Of a DNA stretch of 41,779 nt, positions 40,866-41,779 are shown piece after piece. The stretch is taken from NCBI GenBank assembly GCA_049607205.1, contig JBMYWH010000020.1, positions 1-41,779 of the forward strand. Direction: 5' to 3'. A program made the translations under genes and the position numbers. The first letter of the stretch is position 1. Every line of letters starts with the position of its first letter. Source of the stretch: JBELHR01 sp049607205. GTDB taxonomy: Bacteria; Bacteroidota; Bacteroidia; Flavobacteriales; Flavobacteriaceae. The notes below the pieces were generated by a model that worked only from the letters and a program-made list of their open reading frames with translations, had not been told where the DNA came from and made no database searches.

Positions 40866-41779
40866 TTAAGAAGTTTTAGCCTCTTGTAGCTTAAATGTCT
40901 TTGCAGCATGATTGGCTGCCCTGGCGGTTAAAGCCATATAGGTTAAGGAAGGGTTTTGGCACCCTGCCGAAGTCATACAAGCACCATCCGTAACATACAC
41001 ATTGGTACAGGCATGAATTTGATTATTCTCATTTAAAACTGAGGTCTTAGGATCTCGTCCCATTCTTGCACCTCCCATTTCGTGAATTCCATTCCCTGGG
41101 AAACACTCGTTATCATAAGGCAAAATTCTTTCAAAACCAGCTGCCTTCAACATTTCAACAGCAGAATCCCTCATATCTCGACGCATTTTATTCTCATTTT
41201 CTTTGAAAGAAACATCAAAATTCACCTGAGGTAATCCCCACTCATCCAAATTTTCATAATCCAAGGTGATTTTATTGTCGTGATAAGGTAAACATTCTCC
41301 AAAAGCGGTCATTCCAACCTGCCATTTGCCAGGTTTTACGAGTTCTTTTTTAAGATCTGCTCCGTAAGACATCTCTCCTACCGCTCTAGACCAATTGGCA
41401 CGTTGGGCGCCTCCTTGATAACCGAAACCACGGATATAGTCTTTTTGCTCGGTTTTTTCATCTAAATTTCTAAATCTTGGAATATAAAATCCATTGGGTT
41501 TACGCCCCTTCACGTAGGTATCGTCAAACAGATCTGTTTCAGCATAAGCCCCAACTTTGAAATGATGATCCATAATATTATGCCCAAGCTCTCCAGAATC
41601 ATTACCTAATCCATTAGGAAAACGCTCGGATTTAGACTGCATTAAAATCGAAGTTGACGCTATTGCTGAGGCACAAGAAAAAATTATGTCAGCTTGAAAG
41701 AATAATTCTTCATGGCTCTCAGTGTCGATTACTTTTACACCGGTAGCCTTACCCAGCTCATCATCATATACTATTTCAC
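40866..41779 (-). CDS. second GMC family FAD oxidoreductase, 5' end cut by window
   Basis: The frame runs open to the right edge, so the gene starts beyond the window; 304 C-terminal codons are seen. It is clearly paralogous to the GMC gene at 26903-28621: shared stretches include GLGNDSGELGHNIMDHHFKV, GEMSYGADLKK, FGECLPYH and QNPSLTYMA, and by eye roughly two thirds of residues are identical over the overlap. The catalytic region GNGIHEMGGARMG and the QNPSLTYMA Asn are intact. The Cys-cluster region lies outside the window. It converges with the FG-GAP gene. It may have a different sugar preference; partner genes should lie upstream of it to the right. Confidence 0.93.
   Translation of the reverse strand, partial: EIVYDDELGKATGVKVIDTESHEELFFQADIIFSCASAIASTSILMQSKSERFPNGLGNDSGELGHNIMDHHFKVGAYAETDLFDDTYVKGRKPNGFYIPRFRNLDEKTEQKDYIRGFGYQGGAQRANWSRAVGEMSYGADLKKELVKPGKWQVGMTAFGECLPYHDNKITLDYENLDEWGLPQVNFDVSFKENENKMRRDMRDSAVEMLKAAGFERILPYDNECFPGNGIHEMGGARMGRDPKTSVLNENNQIHACTNVYVTDGACMTSAGCQNPSLTYMALTARAANHAAKTFKLQEAKTS

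Overview
The window looks like a chromosomal segment of a marine-type Flavobacteriaceae (phylum Bacteroidota). The evidence is an AT-rich sequence, exact matches to the Bacteroidota -7 promoter element TAnnTTTG upstream of at least twelve transcription units, a SusC/SusD pair, lipoproteins and outer-membrane barrels of Bacteroidota type, and housekeeping neighbours (OstA-like protein, class III aminotransferase, SmpB, Maf, HslR-type S4 protein) in a dense layout. No phage, insertion sequence or CRISPR array was seen.

Left part (1-25.5 kb), mostly housekeeping. A truncated acetyltransferase-like gene meets rmuC tail to tail. A fatty acid hydroxylase/sterol desaturase-type membrane enzyme follows. 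Next is a minus-strand run: rRNA methyltransferase, priA (forced TTG start), ECF sigma factor, membrane anti-sigma candidate, and a coiled-coil/beta-barrel protein. Then come a ZIP transporter, an OstA/LptA-like protein, a class III aminotransferase, a TlpA-type thioredoxin, an unknown conserved protein, smpB, a UbiA-type prenyltransferase coupled to maf, a lone C-terminal transketolase subunit, a PorT-like barrel, an FKBP lipoprotein with a calcium-binding-like tail, an hslR/methyltransferase/phosphoribosyltransferase run, aroK, and tRNA-Lys(TTT) plus tRNA-Leu(GAG). After these are a small membrane protein, a CarboxypepD_reg-like protein with an RlmF/METTL16-like methyltransferase, and galM divergent from a Nudix-derived regulator whose catalytic glutamates are lost, followed by a hemolysin III protein.

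Right part (25.5-41.8 kb), the most interesting region. It is a carbohydrate-type locus with no recognisable glycoside hydrolase. A minus-strand operon encodes a GMC FAD oxidoreductase, its gluconate-2-dehydrogenase-subunit-3-like small subunit and a DUF1080 (3-keto-disaccharide hydrolase family) protein. Divergently, a plus-strand operon encodes a nucleoside-symporter-type MFS transporter, a Gfo/Idh/MocA oxidoreductase, a TIM-barrel sugar isomerase/epimerase, SusC and SusD, followed by a large FG-GAP/ASPIC lipoprotein. A second, partial GMC oxidoreductase closes the window. The 505-bp divergent region holds a perfect AAAACG-TTTG-CGTTTT palindrome resembling a LacI-family operator. I infer a pathway in which a glycan or glycoside is captured by SusCD, oxidised to a 3-keto-glycoside in the periplasm, cleaved by DUF1080 chemistry, imported, and reduced and isomerised in the cytoplasm. 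The substrate, the electron acceptor and the regulator are not in the window.
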